This document shows, piece by piece, positions 32,159 to 39,546 of a DNA stretch of 39,546 nucleotides. The notes under the pieces are model-generated. The model searched no databases. It was not told where the DNA came from and saw nothing but the letters and a program-made list of their open reading frames with translations. The stretch is from Hyphomicrobiales bacterium (GTDB lineage Bacteria > Pseudomonadota > Alphaproteobacteria > Rhizobiales > Rhizobiaceae). The DNA lies in the NCBI GenBank assembly GCA_900472395.1, contig UCHV01000023.1:9253-48798 (forward strand). Direction: 5' to 3'. A program made the position numbers and the translations under genes. Position 1 is the first letter of the stretch. Each line of letters opens with the position of its first letter.

Positions 32159-33952
32159 ATGAAAACCAACATTATTGGTGCGGCAGCTTTGCTTGCCGCA
32201 GTACTGACAGGTACGTCTGGATATAGCCAACAGGGTGACGGAACGGAAGTTCAGATAACGACAAATATTTTCAAGCCGAACAAGGTCTCGGCAACTGCAG
32301 ATCGGATTGGGCAGCTCAAGCTCCCGGAAGGATTCACGGTCGCTCCTTTTGCACAAGGACTAGGGAATGCCCGCATTATTGCAGTGTCGGAGGCGGGCTT
32401 CATCTATGTCAGCCGTCGGGAAGAGGGCGACGTGCTCCTGCTGAAGGACAAGGACGGCGACGGCAAGGCTGATGGAGCTCCGGTACAAGTGGCAGCCAGA
32501 GCCCAGGCTCATGGCCTCGCGATCAAAGACAACAAGCTTTTTCTGGTTACTGTCAAAGAACTATTTGTCGCCGACATTAAGGCGGACGGCACGCTCGGCC
32601 CCCTTGAGATGCTGCTTGGGGACCTTCCGGATTCTGGCCAGCATCCCAACCGGGTGATGGCTTTCGGGCCCGACGGTATGCTCTACCTCAGCGTCGGTTC
32701 GACCTGTAACGCCTGCAATGAAAGTAACGCAGAAAACGCCACCGTGCTCCGCGTCACCCCCGATGGTAAATCGCGAACGATTTTTGCCTCGGGCCTGCGC
32801 AATACAATAGGTTTCGACTGGCACCCAGCGACCGGGGAGCTGTGGGGCTTGGACCACGGTATCGATCTTTTGGGCGACGAAGTCCAGGCAGAAGAACTCA
32901 ACCGACTTGAACAGGGAAAGCAGTATGGCTGGCCCCATGTTTACGGTTCTGGCGACATATATCCCCAGTCTACCCCGGTTGGTGGGGTGACGAAGCAGCA
33001 GTGGCGCGATCAGAGCGCGCCCATGGTTGTCGGTTATACGGCGCATGCTGCGCCGATGCAGATGAAATTCTATAAGGGAACGGCTTTCCCAGCTGAGTTC
33101 GCGGGGGACGCATTTGCGACCATGCGAGGCTCTTGGAACCGAAATCCCGCCTCAGGATATGAAGTTGTTCGCGTACATTTTGAAAACGGGCAACCGAAAT
33201 CCATCGAGCCCTTCCTGACAGGCTTTTTGACAGACGGCGGTAAGGCTCATTTTGCCCGGCCAGTAGGACTGGCGATGTTGAGGGACGGTTCGCTGCTCAT
33301 GACCGACGACGCGAACGGGGTTATTTACCGGATCGCCTATACCGGTTCTGCACAGAAGACCTCCAACCAGTCCCCAACCCCTTCCAAGCCCATGGAAGAC
33401 ATGGCTGCAAAAGGAGTTGGACTCCTCATTGCTCTCGAACGGCAAGAGACAGACACCGAAGGGTCGATAAAGGTTTCTTCGAGCACCTTTGACAACGCGG
33501 CCGTGATCCCGAAAGCTCAAAGCGAATACGCTGACGGTGTATCTCCGGACTTGCGTTGGAACGCCATCAAAGGTGCCGCCTCCTACGCTGTCATAATGGA
33601 GGATCCGGACTCCAGGCCCATCAAGCCCTTCGTCCATTGGCTTGCTTGGGATATCCCGGCAACAGTGACCGAACTGCCGGCGGGGCTTCAGGAGCAACTA
33701 CGGCTGACAGAACCAGAGGGTGTCCTGCAAGGCCGTAACAGTTCCGGAACTCATGGTTACTTTGGCCCGAAACCGCCGGTTGGCGATCCTGCCCACCATT
33801 ATCACTTCCAGGTTCTCGCTCTCGACTCCATGCTCGATCTTCCGGCTACATCGGATCGCGACGCTGTCCTCGCGGCGGCGAAAGGGCACGTGATTGCGAA
33901 GGGCTCACTTGTCGGTCTGTACCAGCAGAAGATTGAGCCTCCAAAACAGTAA
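32159..33952 (+). CDS. Exported PQQ-type sugar dehydrogenase beta-propeller fused to a PEBP domain
   Basis: A 597-residue exported protein. A signal peptide (GAAALLAAVLTGTSGYS) is followed by a six-bladed propeller of the soluble glucose/sorbosone dehydrogenase type (~48-395: LPEGFTVAPFAQGLGNARII, HPNRVMAFGPDGMLYLSVGS, LRNTIGFDWHPATGELWGLD). After a Ser/Pro linker comes a phosphatidylethanolamine-binding (YbhB/YbcL, Raf-inhibitor-like) domain (~430-592: MEDPDSRPIKPFVHWLAWDI, GYFGPKPPVGDPAHHYHFQV, LDLPATSDRDAVLAAAKGHV). Such propellers oxidise sugars with PQQ in the periplasm; the PEBP part may bind small ligands. The ATG at 32159 has GGAGG 8 bases upstream; a GTG at 32144 is less likely. An EcfG-type promoter precedes it. 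The substrate is unknown. Confidence 0.88.
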   Translation: MKTNIIGAAALLAAVLTGTSGYSQQGDGTEVQITTNIFKPNKVSATADRIGQLKLPEGFTVAPFAQGLGNARIIAVSEAGFIYVSRREEGDVLLLKDKDGDGKADGAPVQVAARAQAHGLAIKDNKLFLVTVKELFVADIKADGTLGPLEMLLGDLPDSGQHPNRVMAFGPDGMLYLSVGSTCNACNESNAENATVLRVTPDGKSRTIFASGLRNTIGFDWHPATGELWGLDHGIDLLGDEVQAEELNRLEQGKQYGWPHVYGSGDIYPQSTPVGGVTKQQWRDQSAPMVVGYTAHAAPMQMKFYKGTAFPAEFAGDAFATMRGSWNRNPASGYEVVRVHFENGQPKSIEPFLTGFLTDGGKAHFARPVGLAMLRDGSLLMTDDANGVIYRIAYTGSAQKTSNQSPTPSKPMEDMAAKGVGLLIALERQETDTEGSIKVSSSTFDNAAVIPKAQSEYADGVSPDLRWNAIKGAASYAVIMEDPDSRPIKPFVHWLAWDIPATVTELPAGLQEQLRLTEPEGVLQGRNSSGTHGYFGPKPPVGDPAHHYHFQVLALDSMLDLPATSDRDAVLAAAKGHVIAKGSLVGLYQQKIEPPKQ

Positions 33953-33989
33953 TTTCCTCACATTGCTGAAATCTTCACAAGGAATTCCA

Positions 33990-35084
33990 ATGGTCAATCA
34001 CCCTACTATGCGAGCCGCCGCGCTTGCTTTAGCCCTCTCTTCCTGCGCTTCCATGGCTTACGCGCAGCAATCTGAGGCGGCGGCCCCGATGCAGACCCAG
34101 TCATCGCAAACGCAACCAGCCAAGCCGGATGGGCAAATGCAAGCTGTTCTGGACGCTCTCGAGGCGCTGGAAGCTAAGCCCTTTCACACATTGAACGTGC
34201 CTGAAGCACGCACCCAGGCCAGCGCGGCGGATGCGGCCCGCACAGTTCAGCGGGACAAAAAGATCTCGCCATTACCGGAAGCCAAGGTTGAGACCAAGGA
34301 TATTGCCATCCCGACGGCAGCCGGCGCATTGCCCGCACGTGTTTACCTTCCCGAAGGCGAGGGTCCGTTCCCTGTCGTACTTTATTTTCATGGCGGAGGA
34401 TGGGTCGTCGCTGACATCAACACCTATGACGCAACACCGCGTGCATTAGCCCTTGGTGCCAAGGCGATCGTGATATCCGCGGACTACCATCACGCGCCAG
34501 AAAGCAAATTCCCGGCCCAGCATGATGACGCTTGGGCCGCCTATATCTGGACAGTCGAAAACATTCACACCGTGAACGGTGATGCAAGCCGCATCGCAGT
34601 AGCCGGCGAAAGTGCCGGTGCCAACCTTGCCGCCAATGTCGCCCTCATGGCGAAAGAGAAGAAGACCAGGATGCCGGTCCATCAATTGCTGGTCTATCCG
34701 ATCGCCGGCAACGATATGAACACCCCGTCTTATCAGGAAAATGCCAATGCGCAGCCATTGGGTAAGGCCGATATGGAGTGGTTTGTGTCCCATGTCTTTG
34801 CTTCGAAGGAGCAGACGGCCGATCCGCGCATCAACCTTGTCGGCAGGACGGACCTTGAAGGCCTACCCTCGGCGACAGTGGTCACCGCGCAGATCGATCC
34901 GCTGCGCTCGGAGGGGCAGGCCTATGCCGATAAGATGAAGGCGGCAGGCGTGGCTGTGAATTCGATCAACGTCGAAGGGGTCACACATGAGTTCTTTGGC
35001 ATGTCAAAGGTCGTTGACAAAGCAAAGACCGCCGTCGACGAGGCTGTCGCCGATCTCGGCAAGGCCTTCACAAAAACAAAGTAA
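33990..35084 (+). CDS. Exported alpha/beta hydrolase, HSL-type esterase
   Basis: A 364-residue hormone-sensitive-lipase-type esterase with a signal peptide (MRAAALALALSSCASMAYA, cleavage before QQ). The oxyanion loop HGGG starts at His134, the nucleophile Ser208 lies in GESAG, Asp in QIDPLRSEGQAYAD and His in GVTHEFFGM complete the triad. It hydrolyses short-chain esters in the periplasm or outside. AAGGAATT precedes the ATG at 33990, 37 bases after the previous gene; longer in-frame starts lie within that gene. It is the second gene of the operon that begins at 32159. Confidence 0.92.
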   Translation: MVNHPTMRAAALALALSSCASMAYAQQSEAAAPMQTQSSQTQPAKPDGQMQAVLDALEALEAKPFHTLNVPEARTQASAADAARTVQRDKKISPLPEAKVETKDIAIPTAAGALPARVYLPEGEGPFPVVLYFHGGGWVVADINTYDATPRALALGAKAIVISADYHHAPESKFPAQHDDAWAAYIWTVENIHTVNGDASRIAVAGESAGANLAANVALMAKEKKTRMPVHQLLVYPIAGNDMNTPSYQENANAQPLGKADMEWFVSHVFASKEQTADPRINLVGRTDLEGLPSATVVTAQIDPLRSEGQAYADKMKAAGVAVNSINVEGVTHEFFGMSKVVDKAKTAVDEAVADLGKAFTKTK

Positions 35085-35101
35085 ACTGCGGGAAGAGATC
35101 G

Positions 35102-35647
35102 ATGAAAAACCTCACACTGATACTTGCAGCACTCTCCTTCGCAGTCGTGGCCCCGCCAATGGCGGCGCAAGAGCAAAAACCAAAGCCTGCTGGTAATGCT
35201 GCTGCGATCATGACCATGGACCGCGCTACATTCGTCGCCGTGGTGACGAGTTCAAACGCGTTCGAGATCCGGTCGAGCGAACTTGCAAAAGCAAACGCTC
35301 ACAATGCGGATCTGAAAAAGGCAGCCGAGATGATTGTCGCAGATCACAAAAAAGCCGGCGATAAACTGACGGAGATTTTGAAATCGAAAAACGTAGCCGC
35401 AGGCGACCCGGTCAAACTCTCTCCAAAGCATCAGAAGATGCTGGACCAACTGCAGGTAGCGAAGGGAGAGGGGTTCGATGCGCTCTACGTCGATATGCAG
35501 GCACAGGCGCATATGGAAGCGATCGGCCTGTTTCGCAGCTACGCCGGTTCGGGAGACGATCAGGAGATCGTAGGCTTTGCCAAAGAAACCCTACCCAACC
35601 TGGAAACACATCTCGCACACGTTAAGATGCTAATTGCCGCCATGTAG
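35102..35647 (+). CDS. DUF4142 family exported protein
   Basis: A 181-residue protein with a signal peptide (NLTLILAALSFAVVAPPMAA) and a DUF4142 four-helix domain (~38-180). The domain shows DRATFVAVVTSSNAFEIRSS, KAAEMIVADHKKAGDKL and HLAHVKMLIAAM; its DHKK segment and final helix with conserved His are typical. The fold is ferritin-like; periplasmic members are often stress-induced in rhizobia. GGGAAGAG precedes the ATG, 17 bases after the esterase gene, and a clear terminator follows, so this ends the operon. Confidence 0.93.
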   Translation: MKNLTLILAALSFAVVAPPMAAQEQKPKPAGNAAAIMTMDRATFVAVVTSSNAFEIRSSELAKANAHNADLKKAAEMIVADHKKAGDKLTEILKSKNVAAGDPVKLSPKHQKMLDQLQVAKGEGFDALYVDMQAQAHMEAIGLFRSYAGSGDDQEIVGFAKETLPNLETHLAHVKMLIAAM

Positions 35648-35670
35648 TGCCCCACACATGCGCAAGGAGA

Positions 35671-35695
35671 AGGCCCGCTTCGTGCGGGTCTTTTC
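35671..35695 (+). terminator. Rho-independent terminator
   Basis: AGGCCCGC pairs with GCGGGTCT (one G-T pair) around a TTCGT loop, followed by TTTTC. It ends the 32159-35647 operon. Confidence 0.82.
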
Positions 35696-35754
35696 GCTAG
35701 CTGGGCCCAGTCATCGCCGACGCCGGTCCCACAAACTTCGATCACACGAGGTCG

Positions 35755-35780
35755 GGAACTACCAGCTCCGGCATACAGTT
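35755..35780 (+). promoter_or_regulatory. Possible EcfG-type promoter (GGAAC-N17-AGTT)
   Basis: GGAAC at 35755-35759 and AGTT at 35777-35780, spacer 17. The GTT core is kept but the first -10 base differs. It lies 25 bases before the hydrolase ATG at 35805. Confidence 0.5.
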
Positions 35781-35804
35781 TTATGCCGTTGAAGGAGGGG
35801 AGCG

Positions 35805-36665
35805 ATGTTCGAAAATTTTCAGCTAGAGATGGTCACTCTTCCAGAGACGACGCTGAGAGTGCGTCATGGCGGGTCCGGGCCACCTGTCCTTTTGCTTCAT
35901 GGGCATCCAAGGACGCATACAACCTGGTATATGGTCGCTCCTATCCTGGCCCGGCATTTCACCGTCATATGTCCGGACCTGCGGGGCTTCGGGCAATCGG
36001 TAATGCTTGGCGACCCGCACGATTATGAAGCCTCCTCCAAACGAGCGAAAGCGCGTGACTGCGTTGAGCTCATGAAACATTTTGGTTTCAGCAACTTCTT
36101 TTTGGCGGGGCATGACCGGGGTAGCTATACAGCTTTCCGAACCGCGATGGATCACCCGGACAAGGTGAGGAAGCTCGCAATTCTGGACGGAGTTCCTATT
36201 CTAGAGGCTCTCGAACGTTGCGACGCCCGTTTCGCCACGAGATGGTGGCACTGGTTCTTTTTTGCGCAACCCGACAAACCAGAGCAGGCAATCCTGGCGG
36301 ATCCTGTGGCGTGGTACCGCGGCTGCGAAGAATCGATGGGCACGGAAAACTATGCTGACTACCGTGCAGCAATTCAAAAACCCGAGACCGTCAGGGGAAT
36401 GTTGGGGGACTATCGTGCCGGTATCCATATCGACCAATTTCATGACCTTGAGGACCGCGCCACGGGGAGGAAGCTGACATGCCCTGTCCATATCGTCTGG
36501 TCTCTTCGTGACGACCTTGAGGAATTGTATGGAGATGTTCCAGCCATGTGGCAGCCGTGGGCGGAACTCCGGGTATCCGGTTCGGGAATAGACTCCGGCC
36601 ACCACATGGCGGAGGAGGCGCCCGTTGAGCTGGCACGCGAGCTTTCATCGTTTTTTGCGTCTTGA
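35805..36665 (+). CDS. Haloacetate dehalogenase-like alpha/beta hydrolase
   Basis: A 286-residue alpha/beta hydrolase that follows the fluoroacetate/haloacetate dehalogenase layout: HGHPRTHTTWY, PDLRGFGQS, the nucleophile Asp104 in GHDRGSY, the His-Trp pair in WWHWFFFAQP that cups the halide, the Tyr in DYRAG, and the base His in DSGHHMAEEAP. One departure matters: the second carboxylate-binding Arg (Arg114 of the fluoroacetate dehalogenase) is replaced by Tyr108, though Arg105 is kept. The substrate may therefore not be a haloacetate; epoxide or other ester substrates are possible. Cytosolic, no signal peptide. GGAGGGGAG precedes the ATG. Confidence 0.87.
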   Translation: MFENFQLEMVTLPETTLRVRHGGSGPPVLLLHGHPRTHTTWYMVAPILARHFTVICPDLRGFGQSVMLGDPHDYEASSKRAKARDCVELMKHFGFSNFFLAGHDRGSYTAFRTAMDHPDKVRKLAILDGVPILEALERCDARFATRWWHWFFFAQPDKPEQAILADPVAWYRGCEESMGTENYADYRAAIQKPETVRGMLGDYRAGIHIDQFHDLEDRATGRKLTCPVHIVWSLRDDLEELYGDVPAMWQPWAELRVSGSGIDSGHHMAEEAPVELARELSSFFAS

Positions 36666-36910
36666 GGTCACTCAGACACCATTGTCATGCCGAAGATAGC
36701 GGCATGACCACCGGTGCCGGTCCTTCGCGCGCGGTCACGACAGACCTACCCTGGCTGAAGTCATTATGGCTCGTCCACTCGCCCCATGCCAGGATTGGGG
36801 AGGACGCACAATCGCGCTATTCTGGGGACCAAATGTACGTCGACCCGAGCCAATTTCAGCTCAGGCGCCAGCGCTCGACACCGACGCATCAGGTCTCTGG
36901 AAAATTTTGA
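36666..36910. other. Intergenic stretch with a hairpin
   Basis: GTCATGCCG (36684-36692) and CGGCATGAC (36700-36708) form a perfect nine-pair hairpin 18 bases after the hydrolase stop. It is a probable transcript end without a T-run. The rest holds no gene up to the promoter at 36911. Confidence 0.45.
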
Positions 36911-36935
36911 GGAACAATCGGATTTCCCTCTTGTT
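36911..36935 (+). promoter_or_regulatory. EcfG-type promoter (GGAAC-N16-TGTT)
   Basis: GGAAC at 36911-36915 and TGTT at 36932-36935 with a 16-base spacer, 41 bases before the first gene of the membrane operon. Confidence 0.68.
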
Positions 36936-36975
36936 CAGATGACTTCATCAACCGGACAAAACCTGGGAGAGGTCC

Positions 36976-37512
36976 ATGAATGAGAACGAGCAAGCAGGAC
37001 AGCCTTCGGCCGCTGAGCTGAAGACGAAGGTGGCGGAGGATATTCAGTCCGTCACTGATTTCGCCCGAAACGAAGCGACAGCTGCGACAGACAAGGCTAA
37101 GGATGCCGCGACTGATCAGAAGAATGTAATCGCACATAAGCTCGGTGACGTTGCCATGGCGATGGAAAAGGTGGCAGCGGAGCTCGAAGCAGGGCAGAAC
37201 CGTAACATCGGTCGGCTTACCCGGAATCTTGGCAACAACCTGCGCAATGCCTCCGACAGTATTCAGGATCGCAGCCTGGGCGAGATTGCAGGCATGGCAG
37301 AAGATTTCGGCCGGAAGCAACCGCTTGCTTTTCTCAGTATCGCTGCGATCGCCGGTCTAGCGGCGAGCCGTTTTCTCACATCTTCCGCGCCCAAGGCCGA
37401 TCAATCTGCAATTTCATCGACGGCTCCTGCCAATCGTCCGGTATCCGGCCTTCCTTCCACCACGGGCGCGTCCACCGGCGTAGTCCCCACGGAGGGCCGT
37501 TTCAATGACTAA
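36976..37512 (+). CDS. Membrane-anchored stress protein, 178 aa
   Basis: The first ~110 residues form charged amphipathic helix with Ala/Lys/Asp runs (ARNEATAATDKAKDAATDQK), reminiscent of LEA-like proteins. One hydrophobic helix follows (PLAFLSIAAIAGLAASRFL, ~119-137) and a Pro/Ser/Thr-rich tail. Related proteins in rhizobia are annotated as nutrient-deprivation-induced. GGGAGAGG precedes the ATG. It is first in a three-gene operon; its end overlaps the next start by 8 bases. Confidence 0.8.
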   Translation: MNENEQAGQPSAAELKTKVAEDIQSVTDFARNEATAATDKAKDAATDQKNVIAHKLGDVAMAMEKVAAELEAGQNRNIGRLTRNLGNNLRNASDSIQDRSLGEIAGMAEDFGRKQPLAFLSIAAIAGLAASRFLTSSAPKADQSAISSTAPANRPVSGLPSTTGASTGVVPTEGRFND

Positions 37513-37921
37513 CTCAACAGAAAACCGATCGCTTCCAGAGCTCGTTACAGGTCTGGTTGGCGATATTTCCGGTCTCTTTCGCAAGGAAATCGAACTCGCC
37601 AAAACCGAGGCCTCGGAGAAGATGTCGCATGCCCTGACAGGTGTGGAGGCTTTCGCCGCAGGTATCGTCCTCGCGATATGCGCCGTTGGCGTACTACTCG
37701 CAGCACTGGTGAATGGTCTTGGGGCCTTCCTCGTCGCCCAAGGAATGACGGAACCAAATGCCGATGCACTTTCATCTGTAATAGTCGGGGTCGTGGTCGC
37801 ATTCATCGCGTGGATGCTGGCATCACGCGGCCTCAAGGCTCTCAAGGGCGAGAATCTCAAGCTTGAACGTACGTCAGCTTCCTTGCAGCGCGACGCCCAG
37901 ATCGTAAAGGACAGAACCTAA
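37505..37921 (+). CDS. Phage holin-like (DUF1469) membrane protein
   Basis: A 138-residue protein of the DUF1469/phage holin 3_6 family. An amphipathic start (ELVTGLVGDISGLFRKEIEL, then AKTEASEKM) leads to two transmembrane helices (GIVLAICAVGVLLAALVNGL and SSVIVGVVVAFIAWMLAS), then a basic C-terminal helix. Despite the name it is a chromosomal inner-membrane protein usually found beside DUF883/DUF3618 genes; role unknown. It overlaps the upstream gene by 8 bases and its stop shares a base with the next ATG (TAATG). Confidence 0.9.
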   Translation: MTNSTENRSLPELVTGLVGDISGLFRKEIELAKTEASEKMSHALTGVEAFAAGIVLAICAVGVLLAALVNGLGAFLVAQGMTEPNADALSSVIVGVVVAFIAWMLASRGLKALKGENLKLERTSASLQRDAQIVKDRT

Positions 37922-38886
37922 TGGCCCACACTTCAGAGAATTCCCGGGCATCCGAGATCGAACGGGAAATCGCCCAGGATCGCCAGCGTATAGAGGAGAG
38001 GCTCGACGCTATTCAACAGCGAATGTCTCCTGGTCAACTCGTAGATGAAGCGCTGGCATACGTGAAAACAAGCGGAGGCGGCGAATATGCCTCCAACTTC
38101 GGCGCCGCCATTAAAAACAACCCTATTCCTCTTGCACTGATGGGAGTTAGTTTGGCGTGGCTGATGGCAGGTCCAAAAACAAACTTGTCGTCCTATGCCA
38201 AAAGCTCCAGCAACACCTACCCTTTGGCAACAGCAACAGGCAATCTTCGAAGGATCGGCCCGCCGGAAGCTGGCGAAGGGGGGCGATACAGCCACTTCAC
38301 TGACGCGGCGGGAAGTCGGTTCAAAGCGCTTACAGACGAGACCGGGCGTCGCGCAGGGCATTTTGTTGATGCCAGCGGAAAAACTTTTCGTGGCTTCGCC
38401 GATACGTCAGGCCGCCAGATTAGCGACATCCGCGACGAAGCCGGCACACTGTTCGACGAGGCATCAGGGTGGGTATCGAACACTTGGGAGTCAATTTCGA
38501 ATAGCGCTCATAAGGTCACCGAAAACGTTTCGAGCGCCGGTAGCAGCGCAGCGGACATGAGTTCGCAGCTCAATGACGCGGTCTTGAAACACTTCAAGGA
38601 TCAGCCGTTGGTAGGAGGTGCCCTTGCATTCGCTCTTGGCGCCGCCATCGGTGCAGCGCTACCCCACACACAGGTCGAGGACGAGGCGCTGGGGGAAACC
38701 TCCGACAAGCTGAAGAGCTCTGTCTCTGCTGAAGTTGCAAAAACGCTCGACAAGGCCGGCGAAGTCGCCTCAGACGCTTATGCCACGGCCGTTTCCGTTG
38801 CCTCCGATGTCCATGACGCTGCGCGGGATCGGGTCGCCGAAGAGGCGAACGCCGCTGGATCTTTCGATAATTCAAGGAAGCTCTGA
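37921..38886 (+). CDS. DUF3618 protein with 11-residue repeats
   Basis: A 321-residue membrane-associated protein. The DUF3618 segment (~10-60: EIEREIAQDRQRIEERLDAI, then the QQRMSPGQLVDEAL motif) is followed by a first hydrophobic helix (PIPLALMGVSLAWLMAG). Residues 127-181 (38299-38463) are five exact-length 11-residue repeats of the form xDxxGxxxxxx. A second hydrophobic segment (VGGALAFALGAAIGAALP) and a long Ala/Lys/Glu helix end the protein. Hendecad repeats favour long amphipathic helices that lie on membranes, as in LEA-type desiccation proteins. It is last in the operon, with a TAATG junction. Confidence 0.88.
   Translation: MAHTSENSRASEIEREIAQDRQRIEERLDAIQQRMSPGQLVDEALAYVKTSGGGEYASNFGAAIKNNPIPLALMGVSLAWLMAGPKTNLSSYAKSSSNTYPLATATGNLRRIGPPEAGEGGRYSHFTDAAGSRFKALTDETGRRAGHFVDASGKTFRGFADTSGRQISDIRDEAGTLFDEASGWVSNTWESISNSAHKVTENVSSAGSSAADMSSQLNDAVLKHFKDQPLVGGALAFALGAAIGAALPHTQVEDEALGETSDKLKSSVSAEVAKTLDKAGEVASDAYATAVSVASDVHDAARDRVAEEANAAGSFDNSRKL
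38299..38463 (+). repeat. Five 33-base coding repeats (11-residue units)
   Basis: Units begin TDAAG, TDETG, VDASG, ADTSG and RDEAG, each exactly 11 codons long with no gap. The protein period is strict although DNA similarity between units is modest. Confidence 0.8.
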
Positions 38887-38896
38887 CGACTTACCG

Positions 38897-38928
38897 CAGT
38901 ATGCCTGTCAGTCATGGCGGGCATACTG
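38897..38928 (+). terminator. Hairpin at the end of the DUF3618 operon
   Basis: CAGTATGCC (38897-38905) pairs with GGCATACTG (38920-38928), 11 bases after the stop. Only TT follows, so termination strength is uncertain. Confidence 0.5.
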
Positions 38929-39546
38929 TTCGCCGGCTCGATATGTCTCTTAGGCAACGGGTTCATTGGCATTTTCCAACTGCGAAAAGTAACCGCTCCC
39001 GCGTCAGTGCGAAATTGAATTGCGATCAATGGCGACCTCAAAGATCGACCCCATGCCATGTGTCTCAGCTGGCCGCGTTACCACAATGGCGCGTCCACGT
39101 TCCCAGTTATTCACCGCGCCGGCGTCTCGTTCCGTTTTGCCAAAACGGGCCTTACCGAACTCATCCGCAGAACCCACACAAATGAGATCGAGATCCTGCT
39201 TGGCTTAGGGTCGAGTTCACTGCCTTCAGTTGCTGAAGGAAGAGGTGACATTCTGCATCACGGATAATGCGTCTTCAAATCCGTTATGTGGTAGAGATTA
39301 ATAGCCAATTGTCGACGTCCGATTGACGACGAAACGCGTCACCAGCTGAAAGTGCGAGACGGTCGACGGTTTTCGACTTCATCTGTGTCGTCTACTCGCT
39401 TCAGTCCATTCGTGGCAGATGGACGATCACTTGCGACTATGTGATCCTTCATCCTGCGGTAGTCGAATTCCGGATTGGCATCCGGCACTTCCTTGTTCGG
39501 TTTGAGTTAGGTTTTATACGTGTCTTCTAGGACGCGGACTCATTAG
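38929..39546. other. Gene-poor end of the window
   Basis: About 620 bases. Short plus-strand frames at 38901-39267 lack binding sites and look like chance frames. No repeat, promoter or RNA gene is seen. Confidence 0.4.

Noticed and set aside
1..39546. CRISPR array, tRNA, rRNA or prophage
   Set aside because: No regularly spaced direct repeats, tRNA-like cloverleaf or rRNA sequence was seen. The 'holin' family protein is a common chromosomal membrane protein and no other phage genes are present.

Overview
The window reads as alphaproteobacterial DNA, most probably from Hyphomicrobiales (Rhizobiaceae or a close relative). Evidence for this is a KaiC/KaiB/HWE-kinase operon, an EcfG-type ECF sigma factor, DUF982, DUF6894, DUF1469 and DUF3618 proteins, LigD, and the recurring promoter GGAAC-N16/17-GTT. 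It is an accessory-type region: many short genes, long gene-poor gaps, two insertion sequences and at least two broken genes. No tRNA, rRNA, CRISPR array or replication origin was seen. All assignments were made by reading the sequence; no database was searched.

Layout. 1-454: the 3' end of an IS3-family element. 711-1616: an uncharacterised protein with two HARP-like modules. 1729-3264: divergent small stress-type genes with back-to-back EcfG-type promoters. 3336-6029: LigD, without a Ku gene nearby. 6063-8319: small unknowns, a single-domain response regulator, a secreted protein and an EcfG-like sigma factor. 8436-15486: a run of microproteins and small stress proteins (DUF2934, entericidin-like, CsbD, PRC-barrel, DUF6894, DUF982, several one-helix membrane peptides) separated by gene-poor DNA. 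About 15871-16981: an IS110-family element with a structured leader that could be its bridge RNA, followed by a decayed hsp20. 17611-19131: ProP osmolyte symporter. 20253-24224: kaiC, kaiB, an HWE histidine kinase and a receiver protein. 24553-26692: an HbpS/GlcG-like gene and an MDR oxidoreductase divergent from an HxlR regulator, with an inverted-repeat operator candidate. 27748-31934: a Crp/Fnr regulator, a frameshifted DUF2461 gene and small sensory or stress genes. 32159-36665: an unusual PQQ-type beta-propeller/PEBP fusion, an HSL-type esterase, a DUF4142 protein and a dehalogenase-like hydrolase. 36976-38886: a tightly coupled three-gene membrane operon whose last protein carries five exact 11-residue repeats.

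How the genes fit together. The strongest theme is the general stress response. At least ten GGAAC-N16/17-NGTT promoters lie correctly oriented just upstream of genes, and an EcfG-like sigma factor sits among them at 7804-8319. The gene content (CsbD, DUF4142, PRC-barrel, DUF2934, LigD, ProP, KaiBC, holin-like/DUF3618 operon) fits osmotic, oxidative, desiccation and stationary-phase survival. I read the window as a general-stress island. The KaiBC/HWE-kinase operon is a possible timing or energy input to the same response, but that link is inference. PhyR and NepR, the usual EcfG controllers, are not in the window.
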